Shown one piece after another: positions 23,250 to 36,700 of a stretch of 64,000 bases of DNA. Source of the stretch: Monoplex corrugatus. Lineage: Eukaryota > Mollusca > Gastropoda > Littorinimorpha > Ranellidae. The DNA is taken from positions 97,008,013-97,072,012 of the forward strand of contig CM060311.1 in NCBI GenBank assembly GCA_030674185.1, given 5' to 3'. Position 1 is the stretch's first letter. Each line of letters starts with the position of its first letter. The position numbers and the translations under genes were made by a program. The notes under the pieces were generated by a model that ran no database searches, was not told the origin of the DNA, and saw only the letters and a program-made list of their open reading frames with translations.

Positions 23250-25396
23250 AGTACACAGAAATCAAAGGATAACACCAAAGTCAAACTATACACATATGAC
23301 ACACAAACAGAAATCAAAGGATAACACCAAAGTCAAACAATACACATATGATATACAAACAGAAATCAAAGGATAACACCAAAGTCAAACAATACACATA
23401 TGACACACAAACAGAAATCAAAGGATAACACCAAAGTCAAACAATACACATATGACACACAAACAGAAATCAAAGGATAACACCAAAGTCAAACAATACA
23501 CATATGACACACAAACAGAAATCAAAGGATAACACCAAAGTCAAACTATACACATATGATATACAAACAGAAATCAAAGGATAACACCAAAGTCAAACAA
23601 TACACATATGATATACAAACAGAAATCAAAGGATAACACCAAAGTCAAACAATACACATATGATATACAAACAGAAATCAAAGGATAACACCAAAGTCAA
23701 ACAATACACATATGACACACAAACAGAAATCAAAGGATAACACCAAAGTCAAACTATACACATATGACACACAAACAGAAATCAAAGGATAACACCAAAG
23801 TCAAACTATACACATATGATATACAAACAGAAATCAAAGGATAACACCAAAGTCAAACTATACACATATGATATACAAACAGAAATCAAAGGATAACACC
23901 AAAGTCAAACAATACACATGATATACAAACAGAAATCAAAGGATAACACCAAAGTCAAACAATACACATGATATACAAACAGAAATCAAAGGATAACACC
24001 AAAGTCAAACAATACACATATGATATACAAACAGAAATCAAAGGATAACACCAAAGTCAAACAATACACATATGATATACAAACAGAAATCAAAGGATAA
24101 CACCAAAGTCAAACAATACACATATGATATACAAACAGAAATCAAAGGATAACACCAAAGTCAAACTATACACATATGATATACAAACAGAAATCAAAGG
24201 ATAACACCAAAGTCAAACAATACACATGATATACAAACAGAAATCAAAGGATAACACCAAAGTCAAACTATACACATATGATATACAAACAGAAATCAAA
24301 GGATAACACCAAAGTCAAACTATACACATATGACACACAAACAGAAATCAAAGGATAACACCAAAGTCAAACTATACACATACAACACACAAACAGAAAT
24401 CAAAGGATAACACCAAAGTCAAACTATACACATATGATATACAAACAGAAATCAAAAGGATAACACCAAAGTCAAACAATACACACATGATATACAAACA
24501 GAAATCAAAGGATAACACCAAAGTCAAACAATACACATACAACACAAAACAGAAATCAAAGGATAACACCAAAGTCAAACAATACACATGATATACAAAC
24601 AGAAATCAAAGGATAACACCAAAGTCAAACAATACACATATGATATACAAACAGAAATCAAAGGATAACACCAAAGTCAAACTATACACATATGACACAC
24701 AAACAGAAATCAAAGGATAACACCAAAGTCAAACAGTACACACATGATATACAAACAGAAATCAAAGGATAACACCAAAGTCAAACAATACACATATGAT
24801 ACACAAACAGAAATCAAAGGATAACACCAAAGTCAAACAATACACATATGATATACAAACAGAAATCAAAGGATAACACCAAAGTCAAACAATACACATA
24901 TGACACACAAACAGAAATCAAAGGATAACACCAAAGTCAAACAATACACATATGACACACAAACAGAAATCAAAGGATAACACCAAAGTCAAACTATACA
25001 CATATGATATACAAACAGAAATCAAAGGATAACACCAAAGTCAAACAATACACATACAACACAAAACAGAAATCAAAGGATAACACCAAAGTCAAACAAT
25101 ACACATATGATATACAAACAGAAATCAAAGGATAATACCAAAGTCAAACTATACACATATGATATACAAACAGAAATCAAAGGATAACACCAAAGTCAAA
25201 CAATACACATATGACACACAAACAGAAATCAAAGGATAACACCAAAGTCAAACAATACACATACAACACAAAACATAAATCAAAGGATAACACCAAAGTC
25301 AAACAGTACACATATGACACACAAACAGAAATCAAAGGATAACACCAAAGTCAAACAATACACATACAACACAAAACAGAAATCAAAGGATAACAC
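23250..25396. repeat. 52-bp minisatellite (Sat4), about 41 copies
   Basis: Tandem unit containing ACAAACAGAAATCAAAGGAT, AACACCAAAGTCAAAC and ATACACATATGATAT. Two alternating ends (GATAT or GACAC) distinguish subtypes. It lies in the intron between exons H and I. Confidence 0.97.
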
Positions 25397-25611
25397 TCAA
25401 TTCTTTATCTACAGCACAGCTCCAATTCACAACAGGAAATCCTTTGTGACAATTTTAACGTAAACTTTTTCATGATGAGACAACACTACACACATAAAAT
25501 GCACAACTGAATTAAAACAACTTTCTGGAAATTTTAACACCAAAACTCGTATGATGGTGTTACATATATACATAAAAACGCACATACACTAAACAACTTG
25601 AACTTCCTTAC

Positions 25612-25812
25612 GTGACGTTTTCAAGGCTCTGTCATCACGAACATCACGATTGTCCTTCTCTTGACCGTAAAAGACTAAATTGCTGCTGCTGCCCCCTCGA
25701 CTACTGCTACTGCCGCTGTCCTTCCACTGGTCATACATGCTCTGGATCAGGATACCATTGCAGTCCAGGAACGACATGCCAACAATGGCTCCTTTCAGAA
25801 GAAATATTGTCC
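25612..25812 (-). CDS. STXBP5: Tomosyn exon H
   Basis: This 201-nt exon encodes TIFLLKGAIVGMSFLD, CNGILIQSMYDQWKDS, then a variable Ser/Gly-rich and charged loop ending in LKTSR. It matches the tomosyn GT-x-LKGA-x--M-FLD-x-G-LI--Y--W pattern. The acceptor is CACCCAG|GGACAA and the donor is GTCAC|GTAAGG, phase 1 on both sides. A run of Ser codons in the loop (GSSSSRGGSSSN) looks like a slipped (TGC)-type microsatellite inside coding sequence. The 52-bp array ends about 200 bp downstream in transcript order. Confidence 0.96.
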
Positions 25813-26097
25813 CTGGGTGACAAATCAAACACAATCATGGAATTATGTAGGGTTAAGGATATAGTCATCTGTCGTTGGTTTATGTGGATTTATGTGTATG
25901 TTGTGTATAAGGGTTAATTATATGTTTGTGGCTCTGTGTGTGTGTGTGTATGTGTGTGTATGAACCTGTACATGTGTGTGCGTGTATGCATATGTATGTT
26001 TTAAAATAAAATACAGACATGTCTTCATATCCAGACCAATTTCTAATATTCATGTACTCAACGTCTTGCTAAAAGTTTATAGAATTAAAATCATTTG

Positions 26098-26808
26098 TTA
26101 ACTCAATGGAGTCGCAGTCAAATAGTGCTTGTCGACCCCTGAAATCGCGTGTTTTCGGCCATTTTAAAAAAAAATATTACAAAATAACCAGACAAGATAG
26201 AAACAAACAATAAAGTGCAAAAGAAAGGCAGAAGCTTGCTACATTAGATTCTACTCACAATTTGTGTGCTGATTTCCCACTTGAATGTAGAAATTACTCC
26301 AATTAGGGTATCCATACAGCATTCCGAACAAAAGTTTTGAACCACATGATTGACCACATAGCGATGTCACTTAAGCCAATGCTAGGAACAAACTCGTATC
26401 TGAATCCAACAAATCATCCCTATCTTCGACAGATAATTCACCAACAAGATCTAATTCATCATCAGATCCTTCAGCTTGGATGATATCGATCGACTCTTGC
26501 ACAGAAAACATACGCCGGTTCTGAAGTCGCCTTGCCGCCATTTTGAAAATAGGTGAATACAGCGTCGCTTACTGACTCTAGAAACTTCGTTAAAACAAAG
26601 ACTGTATGATGATTACATACGGTCTAAGGGAAGCAATCGATGCATAGATGATTGTACTTTGACTTTCAGGAGTTTTCTCCCTCGAATACTGCTCATGTTA
26701 TAAATAAAAAAAATTGGCATTTTCTGACGGCACCAGCTTGCCGTCACGACTAAGACCGCGGTACAAATGGGCGCGCAGCAGACTGCCGTCAAGACGGCAT
26801 AGTGTTAA
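26098..26808 (-). mobile_element. piggyBac-type MITE 2
   Basis: 703 bp lie between TTAA at 26098-26101 and TTAA at 26805-26808. The ends are CTCAATGGAGTCGCAGTC on the left and the inverse of CACTATGCCGTCTTGACGG on the right. An inverted, highly similar copy is at 50110-50792. The inside keeps a fragment of a transposase-like N-terminus on the minus strand. Confidence 0.85.
26371..26541 (-). pseudogene. Truncated piggyBac-like transposase N-terminus
   Basis: A 56-codon frame starts MAARRLQNRRMFSVQESIDI, passes through an acidic GSDDELDL segment and ends SLFLALA before a stop. A short Met-start basic segment followed by an [FV]-x-x-x-E-[AS]-[IL] helix and an Asp/Glu-rich run is characteristic of piggyBac transposase N-termini. 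The DDD catalytic core and the C-terminal Cys-rich finger are absent, so it cannot be active alone. Confidence 0.55.
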
Positions 26809-26934
26809 TAACAAAAATAACAAAAAACCAACAACAATATTTACAAGACCAAAAAAGGCATTACATCAAGGTGATACCTATGGATCAGATATTCCTGATG
26901 ATGATGGTTCTCTACATGAGTGACCAGCAGTGAA

Positions 26935-27215
26935 ATTTGCAGTTTGGAGCTCATTCAAGAAGAATTCATCCCATGTGGACAATTCCATATGTGCTCCACC
27001 GAAATCTGCCGGCAATTATCTGACAGATTCCTAAGCCTGCACACAACCCTATGCGCTCTCGAAGTCTTGAAATGAGCATGGGTGAAAGGGACCTAAGAAC
27101 ACCACACAAACACCACCAGACAGCTGGAAACGCTACAGATGGGCAGCAAACTTTATATGCTGCCGGCTGGGATTGAACTCAAGTATGATATCTTGACTCC
27201 ATAGCTCTATCACAA
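26935..27215 (-). mobile_element. SINE-like dispersed repeat, minus strand, copy 1
   Basis: It shares CATGTGGACAATTCCATATG, CTCCACCGAAAT, CAGATTCCT and TCTTGAAATG with 40195-40500. At its right end the minus strand has a tRNA-like head with GAGTTCAATCCCAGC (B-box-like). Confidence 0.6.
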
Positions 27216-27287
27216 GTAAGCTTACAGACACATGCATTTAAACATGCACATGCACACACACACTCTCTCTCTTAGTAGATTTTCTTT

Positions 27288-27299
<12 letters not shown>

Positions 27300-27347
<48 letters not shown>

Positions 27348-27350
27348 CAA

Positions 27351-27426
<76 letters not shown>
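27300..27426. repeat. (CA)n microsatellite just downstream of exon G donor
   Basis: About 125 bp of CA broken by AGTACAAGCG. It starts within about 8 nt of the exon G splice donor in transcript order. Confidence 0.97.
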
Positions 27427-27428
<2 letters not shown>

Positions 27429-27433
27429 CTGAC

Positions 27434-27559
27434 CACTGGGAGAGACAATGACTGGCTGTTGAGCGCGCTGGTCACCGGTCAGTTCAGGCAAGTTGAGGCA
27501 GAAGACGATGACAGAGCCCAGACTGGTGCCCACCCACAGACAGGGGCACGTCAGGCTGT
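27434..27559 (-). CDS. STXBP5: Tomosyn exon G (CLWVGTSLG blade)
   Basis: This 126-nt exon encodes [34 protein letters not shown], then PVIVSPSG. This is one of the most recognisable tomosyn segments (PCLWVGT-LG-V-NLP---QR--QPV-VSPSG). The acceptor is GTGTGCAG|ACAGCC and the donor is CAGTG|GTCAGT, phase 1 on both sides. Both boundaries touch TG-rich sequence in the transcript. The downstream intron becomes a (UG)n tract within about 8 nt of the donor. Confidence 0.97.
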
Positions 27560-27734
27560 CTGCACACACCACCACACAACACAAACTTTTGTCTGTCATC
27601 ACTCCAATCAGTTTAGTAAACACACATACATACACAATGACTGACCGGCCTTCTCCAGTTCCACAAGACAATTGCAGTTTGTGCCACTGGAGAGACTCCG
27701 GAATTTTCTTTGTTACCTGCGTGGACAGGAAGGG

Positions 27735-30672
27735 GTGGGACTATTGCTGTTATTTTTGTTTAAAGCCCAGCCACTGTGTAAGCCATATCAGGGCTGTTAC
27801 TGTTATTTTTGTTTAAAGCCCAGCCGACTGTGTACAGCCACATTAGGGCTGTTACTGTTATTTTTGTTTAAAGCCCAGCCACCTGATAGAGCCATATCAG
27901 GGCGGTTACTGTTATTTTTGTTTAAAGCCCAGCCGCTGTGTAGAGCCATATCAGGGCGTTACTGTTATTTTTGTTTAAAGCCCAGCCGACTGCATACAGC
28001 CATATCAGGGCGTTACTGTTATTTTTGTTTAAAGCCCAGCCACCTGTGTAGAGCCACATCAGGGTGTTACTGTTATTCTTGTTTAAAGCCCAGCCACTGT
28101 GTAGAACCATATCAGGGCGTTACTGTTATTTTTGTTTAAAGCCCAGCACTGGTAACCATATCAGGGCTGTTACTGTTATTTTGTTTAAAGCCCAGCCAAC
28201 TGTGTAGAGCCATATCAGGGCGGGTTACTGTTATTTTTGTTTAAAGCCCAGCCAACTGTGTACAGCCATATCAGGGCGGTTACTGTTATTTTTGTTTAAA
28301 GCCCAGCCACCTGTACAGCCACATAGGGTGTTACTGTTATTTTGTTTAAAGCCCAGCCCCCTGTGTAGAGCCACATTAGGGTGTTACTGTTATTTTGTTT
28401 AAAGCCCAGCCACTGTGTAGAGCCATATCAGGGCTGTTACTGTTATTTTTGTTTAAAGCCCAGCCACACTGTTAGAGCCATATCAGGGCTGTTACTGTTA
28501 TTTTTGTTTAAAGCCCAGCCACCTGTGTAAGCCATATCAGGGCTGTTACTGTTATTTTTGTTTAAAGCCCAGCCACCTGTGTAGAGCCACATTAGGGTTG
28601 TTACTGTTATTTTGTTTAAAGCCCAGCCAACTGCGTAGAAGCCATATCAGGGCTGTTACTGTTATTTTTGTTTAAAGCCCAGCCACTACGTAGAGCCATA
28701 TCAGGCTGTTACTGTTATTTTTGTTTAAAGCCCACCAACTACGTGAGCCATATCAGGGCTGTTACTGTTATTTTTGTTTAAAGCCCAGCCAACTAGCGTA
28801 GAGCCATATCAGGGCTGTTACTGTTATTTTTGTTTAAAGCCCAGCCAACTGACGTTAGAGACCATATCAGGGCTGTTACTGTTATTTTTGTTTAAAGCCC
28901 AGCCAACTCGTAGAACCATATCAGGGCTGTTACTGTTATTTTTGTTTAAAGCCCAGCCAACTCGTACAGCCATATCAGGGCTGTTACTGTTATTTTGTTT
29001 AAAGCCCAGCCAACTAGTTGACAGCCATATCAGGGCTGTTACTGTTATTTTTGTTTAAAGCCCAGCCAACTGTTGAGCCATATCAGGGCTGTTACTGTTA
29101 TTTTTGTTTAAAGCCCAGCCAACTGTTGAAGCCATATCAGGGCTGTTACTGTTTATATTTTGTTTAAAGCCCAGCCAACTGTTAAGCCATATCAGGGCTG
29201 TTACTGTTATTTTTGTTTAAAGCCCAGCCAACTGTGTAGAGCCATATCAGGGCTGTTACTGTTATTTTTGTTTAAAGCCCAGCCAACTGAGTAGAGCCAT
29301 ATCAGGGCTGTTACTGTTATTTTTGTTTAAAGCCCAGCCAACTGTGTACAGCCACATCAGGGCTGTTACTGTTATTTTTGTTTAAAGCCCAGCCAACTGT
29401 ACAGCCATATCAGGGCTGTTACTGTTATTTTGTTTAAAGCCCAGCCACTGCGTACAGCCATATCAGGGCTGTTACTGTTGTTTTTGTTTAAAGCCCAGCC
29501 AACTGTGTACAGCCATATCAGGGCTGTTACTGTTATTTTGTTTAAAGCCCAGCCAACTGGTAAGCCATATCAGGGCTGTTACTGTTATTTTTGTTTAAAG
29601 CCCAGCCAACTGTGTAGCATATCAGGGCTGTTACTGTTATTTTTGTTTAAAGCCCAGCCAACTACGTAGAGCCATATCAGGGCTGTTACTGTTATTTTTG
29701 TTTAAAGCCCAGCCAACTGTGTAGAGCCATATCAGGGCTGTTACAGTTATTTTTGTTTAAAGCCCAGCCAACTGTGTAAGCCATATCAGGGCTGTTACAG
29801 TTATTTTTGTTAAAGCCCAGCCAACTGTGTACAGCCATATCAGGGCTGTTACTGTTATTTTTGTTTAAAGCCCAGCCGCCCTGTGTAGGCCATATCAGGG
29901 CTTTACATTTAATTCTATACTTAAAGCCCAGCAAAACATACTCAGAGCCATATCAAGGGATGTCCTGCGTTGACACTCTAATTTATTGTTTAAAGAAACA
30001 ACCTGAATACATAACCATATCAGGGGTACTGTATATAAATGATTAAATACCTAACAGCCATATCAGGGCTGTTTACTGTTGTTTTTGTTTAAAGCCCAGC
30101 CGACTGTGTACAGCCATATCAGGGCTGTTACTGTTATTTTTGTTTAAAGCCCAGCCAACTGTGTACAGCCATATCAGGGCTGTTACTGTTATTTTTGTTT
30201 AAAGCCCAGCCAACTACGTACAGCCATATCACCGTTGTTATTGTTATTATTGTCTAAAGCCCAGCCAACTGCATACAGCCATATCAGGGCTGTTACTGTT
30301 ATTTTTGTTTAAAGCCCAGCCAACTGTGTACAGCCATATCAGGGCTGTTACTGTTATTTTGTTTAAAGCCCAGCCAACTACGTACAGCCATATCACCGTT
30401 GTTATTGTTATTATTGTCTAAAGCCCAGCCAACTGCGTACAGCCATATCAGGGCTGTTACTGTTATTTTTGTCTAAAGCCCAGCCGACTGTGTAGCCGTA
30501 TCAGGGCTGTTACTGTTATTTTTGTTTAAAGCCCAGCCAACTACGTACAGCCATATCACCGTTGTTATTGTTATTATTGTCTAAAGCCCAGCCAACTGCG
30601 TACAGCCATATCAGGCTGTTACTGTTATTTTTGTCTAAAGCCCAGCCGACTGTGTAGCCGTATCAGGGCTAT
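27735..30672. repeat. 55-bp minisatellite (Sat5), about 53 copies, derived from DR-A
   Basis: Tandem unit of about 55 bp containing GGGCTGTTACTGTTATTTTT, GTTTAAAGCCCAGCC and AACTGTGTACAGCCATATCA. Indels are frequent around the GTGTAGAG part. Several late copies carry a GTTATTGTTATTATTGTCTA variant. The unit equals the left end of DR-A, and the array runs directly into a DR-A body at 30673. Confidence 0.95.
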
Positions 30673-31160
30673 GTCCATTTCAAAACTTACACTATACTTC
30701 AACAGCAACACAAAGGAAAAGAAAAGTACATCTATCAATGCATTTGCACATATAATCTAAGGAGATGTCCCTGGCGTTGACCACTCCATCCAATTTATTG
30801 CAAAGGGAATTTAAAAAACATACCTGAATACAAATTTTAACATAAATAAGGACATAAGATATAAAAACGAGCCTAAATTACCTAAAATTGATTTTACATA
30901 TCTCATTTCCCTAAAGCCAAAAATGCACTTAATGCATGTACCCAATTATCAATCCTAAGAGAAAGTACGTAAGACTTTAGTAAAACATACAGGTAAAAGG
31001 ACCAGCAAGGCAGAAAATGATAGGAAGAAATGATAGAAAGGAAGAAGAAAGAAACAAAGAGTAACAGAATAGAGGAAATTTGTAGCACAGAATTTCCAGA
31101 AGACAGGGAGGGATTCTATTTACACTGAAAGAGCCCCTAGCATCCCCATGGGGGTAAGGG
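30673..31160. repeat. Dispersed repeat DR-A, copy 2 (body)
   Basis: Contains CATATAATCTAAGGAGATG, GACCACTCCATCCAATTTAT, TGTACCCAATTATCAATCC and AAAGAGCCCCTAGCATCC in the same order as copy 1. Its left end is the expanded 55-bp array. It stops about 160 bp from exon F. Confidence 0.75.
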
Positions 31161-31323
31161 CTGGAGATGAGAAGGAAAAACAGAAGGCAAAAGAAAAAGA
31201 GGAAGACAAGGATGCCAAGAAGAAAAAGGAAGTTTATCAAAGAATTACAACATCAACATCAATCAATTGTTATACGTCAATCATGACTGCCAGCAACACA
31301 GGGATCAATTCAACCTTACCCAC

Positions 31324-31443
31324 CTGTTTTGCGGGTGTAGGAATCGGCAAACACCAGACACTGAATGGCTTCTTTGCTCACATTATCCAGGCTTGAGATG
31401 CTGGAACTGCGTGACCGAGAAAAGGATGAGCTGTCGTTCCGGT
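31324..31443 (-). CDS. STXBP5: Tomosyn exon F (SRSRSSS conserved segment)
   Basis: This 120-nt exon encodes RNDSSSFSRSRSSSISS, then LDNVSKEAIQCLVFADSYTRKT. It closely follows the conserved tomosyn segment in which an SFSRSRSSS cluster is followed by an acidic turn, a KEAI helix and an F-x-x-x-[YF]-x-RK-T strand that re-enters the propeller. The acceptor is GGAGCAG|ACCGG and the donor is AACAG|GTGGGT, phase 1 on both sides. The last base joins exon G to give [10 protein letters not shown]. The exon lies directly beside a DR-A repeat copy, and its upstream intron of about 14.6 kb is the longest one fully inside the window. Confidence 0.95.
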
Positions 31444-31869
31444 CTGCTCCGCACAACCAAGAAAGGCAGGAAGATTAGAAAACTTACAGTGTGAGCAGTC
31501 AGTATCAACAACATAATTATATGAACAACACAATAACAACAAACATATGAATTAGTTGCAACATGTCCATTTTAAACAAGTCACTTTGTAAGCTGATCTA
31601 CTAAAGTGATATAACAATTACTGTTTTCACGTTAGGTTCCACAGAGATCTGTGAAAAGAGTTTATCAGAGCAAATCATAACAACATAAAAAGAACCAATT
31701 AATAATCAATCACCTTTACATCTATGAATAAAAGACTTTGTCAGGACTACACCCCAAATTAACTAAAAGCATGAATTCTAAAACTGGAAGAATGGTAACA
31801 CTAACGTCATATATAAAACTCATTTATGTGGACAAACAACATGGAAATTATAGCCCTTTCTATAAAACA

Positions 31870-32908
31870 AACACTTCCAAAATAGAATTATTATATCTCA
31901 CCCGAAATAGAATTATTATATCTCACCCAAAATAGAATTATTATATCTCACCCGAAACAGAATTATTATATCTCACCCAAAACAGAATTATTATATCTCA
32001 CCCAAAATAGAATTATTATATCTCACCCAAAATAGATTTATTATATCTCACCCAAAATAGAATTATTATATCTCACCCAAAATAGATTTATTATATCTCA
32101 CCCAAAATAGAATTATTATATCTCACCCAAAACAGAATTATTATATCTCACCCAAAATAGATTTATTATATCTCACCCAAAATAGATTTATTATATCTCA
32201 CCCAAAATAGAATTATTATATCTCACCCAAAACAGAATTATTATATCTCACCCAAAATAGATTTATTATATCTCACCCAAAATAGATTTATTATATCTCA
32301 CCCAAAATAGAATTATTATATCTCACCCAAAATAGATTTATTATATCTCACCCAAAATAGATTTATTATATCTCACCCAAAACAGAATTATTATATCTCA
32401 CCCAAAACAGAATGATTATATCTCACCCAAAACAGAATGATTATATCTTACCCAAAACAGAATGATTATATCTCACCCAAAACAGAATTATTATATCTCA
32501 CCCAAAATAGAATTATTATATCTCACCCAAAACAGAATTATTATATCTCACCCAAAACAGAATTATTATATCTCACCCAAAACAGAATGATTATATCTCA
32601 CCCAAAACAGAATTATTATATCTCACCCAAAACAGATTTATTATATCTCACCCAAAATAGAATTATTATATCTCACCCAAAACAGAATTATTATATCTCA
32701 CCCAAAACAGAATTATTATATCTCACCCAAAATAGATTTATTATATCTCACCCAAAATAGAATTATTATATCTCACCCAAAATAGATTTATTATATCTCA
32801 CCCAAAACAGAATTATTATATCTCACCCAAAACAGAATTATTATATCTCACCCAAAACAGAATTATTATATCTCACCCAAAACAGAATTATTATATCTCA
32901 CCAAAAAC
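31870..32908. repeat. 25-bp minisatellite (Sat6), about 42 copies
   Basis: Tandem unit containing AATAGAATTATTATATCTC and ACCCAA. Subtypes are AATAG or AACAG combined with AATTA, TTTA or AATGA. A 107-codon frame across it is a by-product. Confidence 0.96.
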
Positions 32909-32909
32909 T

Positions 32910-33760
32910 CAATTCAGAACTTAGAATTTTAAAAGCAGAGACAAAGCAATTTTTTCCAAATAATCACAAGACCTAGTAATAATTATGTCTGGATGATTTA
33001 GAAAAATACTATAGAACAGTTATAAAAAAAAAAAGGAAATAATTCTATAATCTAAAAAACATGGGGAGATGTAAGGGGAAGGAGGGGGTGCAGAAAGTGA
33101 AAGCAGCAAAATGAAAATTCATACATCATAACATCTTTAATTTCTTATCGCATCTTGTTACATATCATCATATGTATCAATTTATAATCAAAATTTAGAA
33201 TTACAATATCATAATCAATACATTTCAGAGTTCTTACTGCATCTTAGCATATATGTCTCAACTCAAAACTAACATTTCAATTTAGAATCTGAACTTCTGT
33301 ATCAAAATATTTCCCTTTTACAGTACCAAGAATGGTAGGCGTTAATTTTAACAAGGCCTGAATACCTTTTCAGTGCTTCCAACTGAAAATTTGTCACAAC
33401 AAGAAAATTAAATGTCAATTTCTAAAACTCACACTTCATAGCAAAATTTATCAGAAACCATACAATGAAGATAAACACAAATACTCCCTTTCAAACAACT
33501 GAGAGAGAGAAAAAAAAGAGAGACAGACAGACTGACAGACAGAGACAGAGAAATTGAGACAGACACAGAGAGATGGGTGTTGCTACACTGCAGGGATGTC
33601 TTCTATCCAGGGACAGCAACCACAATTTCACACAGTAAATCCATTGACAAAAAAAGAAACCATGCCAAAAAAACTACCAAAGAATTTTTACTAAACTACA
33701 ACTATTACTGTGAAGCTGTAGTTGTTCCCCATGTAAAGTGGTGCATTTCTGAGTTGCAAT
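32910..33760. other. AT-rich intron spacer
   Basis: No gene is recognisable. It includes an impure GA/GACA-rich microsatellite at about 33500-33570. Confidence 0.4.
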
Positions 33761-33764
33761 TATA

Positions 33765-36700
33765 CAATACAGTCATCAATCAGTCACTGATGTCCTTACA
33801 ATACAGCAGTGGACAACACTGCTACAATACAGTCATCAATCAGTCACTGATGTCCTTACAATGTAACAATGGCCAACACTGCTACAATACAGTCATCTAT
33901 CAGTCACTGATGTCCTTACAATGTAACAGTGGACAACACTGCTACAATACAGTCATCAATCAGTCACTGATGTCCTTACAATGTAACAATGAACAACACT
34001 GCTACAGTACAGTCATCAATCAGTCACTGATGTCCTTACAATGTAACAGTGGACAACACTGCTACAGTACAGTCATCAATCAGTCACTGATGTCCTTACA
34101 ATGTAACAATGGACAACACTGCTACAATACAGTCATCAATCAGTCACTGATGTCCTTACAATGTAACAGTGAACAACACTGCTACAATACAGTCATCAAT
34201 CAGTCACTGATGTCCTTACAATGTAACAATGGACAACACTGCTACAATACAGTCATCAATCAGTCACTGATGTCCTTACAATGTAACAGTGGACAACACT
34301 GCTACAATACAGTCATCAATCAGTCACTGATGTCCTTACAATGTAACAGTGGACAACACTGCTACAATACAGTCATCAATCAGTCACTGATGTCCTTACA
34401 ATGTAACAATGGACAACACTGCTACAATACAGTCATCAATCAGTCACTGATGTCCTTACAATGTAACAATGGACAACACTGCTACAATACAGTCATCAAT
34501 CAGTCACTGATGTTCTTACAATGTAACAATGGACAACACTGCTACAGTACAGTCATCAATCAGTCACTGATGTCCTTACAATGTAACAATGGACAACACT
34601 GCTACAATACAGTCATCAATCAGTCACTGATGTCCTTACAATGTAACAATGAACAACACTGCTACAGTACAGTCATCAATCAGTCACTGATGTCCTTACA
34701 ATGTAACAATGGACAACACTGCTACAGTACAGTCATCAATCAGTCACTGATGTCCTTACAATGTAACAATGGACAACACTGCTACAATACAGTCATCAAT
34801 CAGTCACTGATGTCCTTACAATGTAACAATGGACAACACTGCTACAGTACAGTCATCAATCAGTCACTGATGTCCTTACAACGTAACAATGGACAACACT
34901 GCTACAGTACAGTCATCAATCAGTCACTGATGTCCTTACAATGTAACAATGGACAACACTGCTACAGTACAGTCATCAATCAGTCACTGATGTCCTTACA
35001 ATGTAACAATGGACAACACTGCTACAATATAGTCATCAATCAGTCACTGATGTCCTTACAATGTAACAGTGGACAACACTGCTACAGTACAGTCATCAAT
35101 CAGTCACTGATGTCCTTACAATGTAACAGTGGACAACACTGCTACAATACAGTCATCAATCAGTCACTGATGTCCTTACAATGTAACAATGGACAACACT
35201 GCTACAATACAGTCATCAATCAGTCACTGATGTCCTTACAATGTAACAATGGACAACACTGCTACAATACAGTCATCAATCAGTCACTGATGTCCTTACA
35301 ATGTAACAATGGACAACACTGCTACAATACAGTCATCAATCAGTCACTGATGTCCTTACAATGTAACAATGGACAACACTGCTACAATACAGTCATCAAT
35401 CAGTCACTGATGTCCTTACAATGTAACAATGGACAACACTGCTACAGTACAGTCATCAATCAGTCACTGATGTCCTTACAATGTAACAGTGGACAACACT
35501 GCTACAATACAGTCATCAATCAGTCACTGATGTCCTTACAATGTAACAATGAACAACACTGCTACAATACAGTCATCAATCAGTCACTGATGTCCTTACA
35601 ATGTAACAATGAACAACACTGCTACAATACAGTCATCAATCAGTCACTGATGTCCTTACAATGTAACAATGGACAACACTGCTACAATACAGTCATCAAT
35701 CAGTCACTGATGTCCTTACAATGTAACAATGGACAACACTGCTACAATACAGTCATCAATCAGTCACTGATGTCCTTACAATGTAACAATGGACAACACT
35801 GCTACAGTACAGTCATCAATCAGTCACTGATGTCCTTACAATGTAACAATGGACAACACTGCTACAGTACAGTCATCAATCAGTCACTGATGTCCTTACA
35901 ATGTAACAATGGACAACACTGCTACAGTACAGTCATCAATCAGTCACTGATGTCCTTACAATGTAACAATGGACAACACTGCTACAGTACAGTCATCAAT
36001 CAGTCACTGATGTCCTTACAATGTAACAGTGGACAACACTGCTACAATACTGTCATCAATCAGTCACTGATGTCCTTACAATGTAACAATGAACAACACT
36101 GCTACAATACTGTCATCAATCAGTCACTGATGTCCTTACAATGTAACAATGAACAACACTGCTACAATACAGTCATCAATCAGTCACTGATGTCCTTACA
36201 ATGTAACAATGGACAACACTGCTACAATACAGTCATCAATCAGTCACTGATGTCCTTACAATGTAACAATGGACAACACTGCTACATACAGTCATCAATC
36301 AGTCACTGATGTCCTTACAATGTAACAGTGGACAACACTGCTACACTACAGTCATCAATCAGTCACTGATGTCCTTACAATACAGCAGTGGACAACACTG
36401 CTACACTACAGTCATCAATCAGTCACTGATGTCCTTACAATGTAACAATGGATAACACTGCTCCAATAAGTCATCAATCAGTCACTGATGTCCTTACAAT
36501 GTAACATGGACAACACTGCTACAGTACAGTCATCAATCAGTCACTGATGTCCTTACAATAAACAGTGGATAACACTGCTACACTACAGTCATCAATCAGT
36601 CACTGATGTCCTTACAATACAGCAGTGGACAACACTGCTACAATACAGTCATCAATCAGTCACTGATGTCCTTACAATACAGCAGTGGACAACACTGCTA

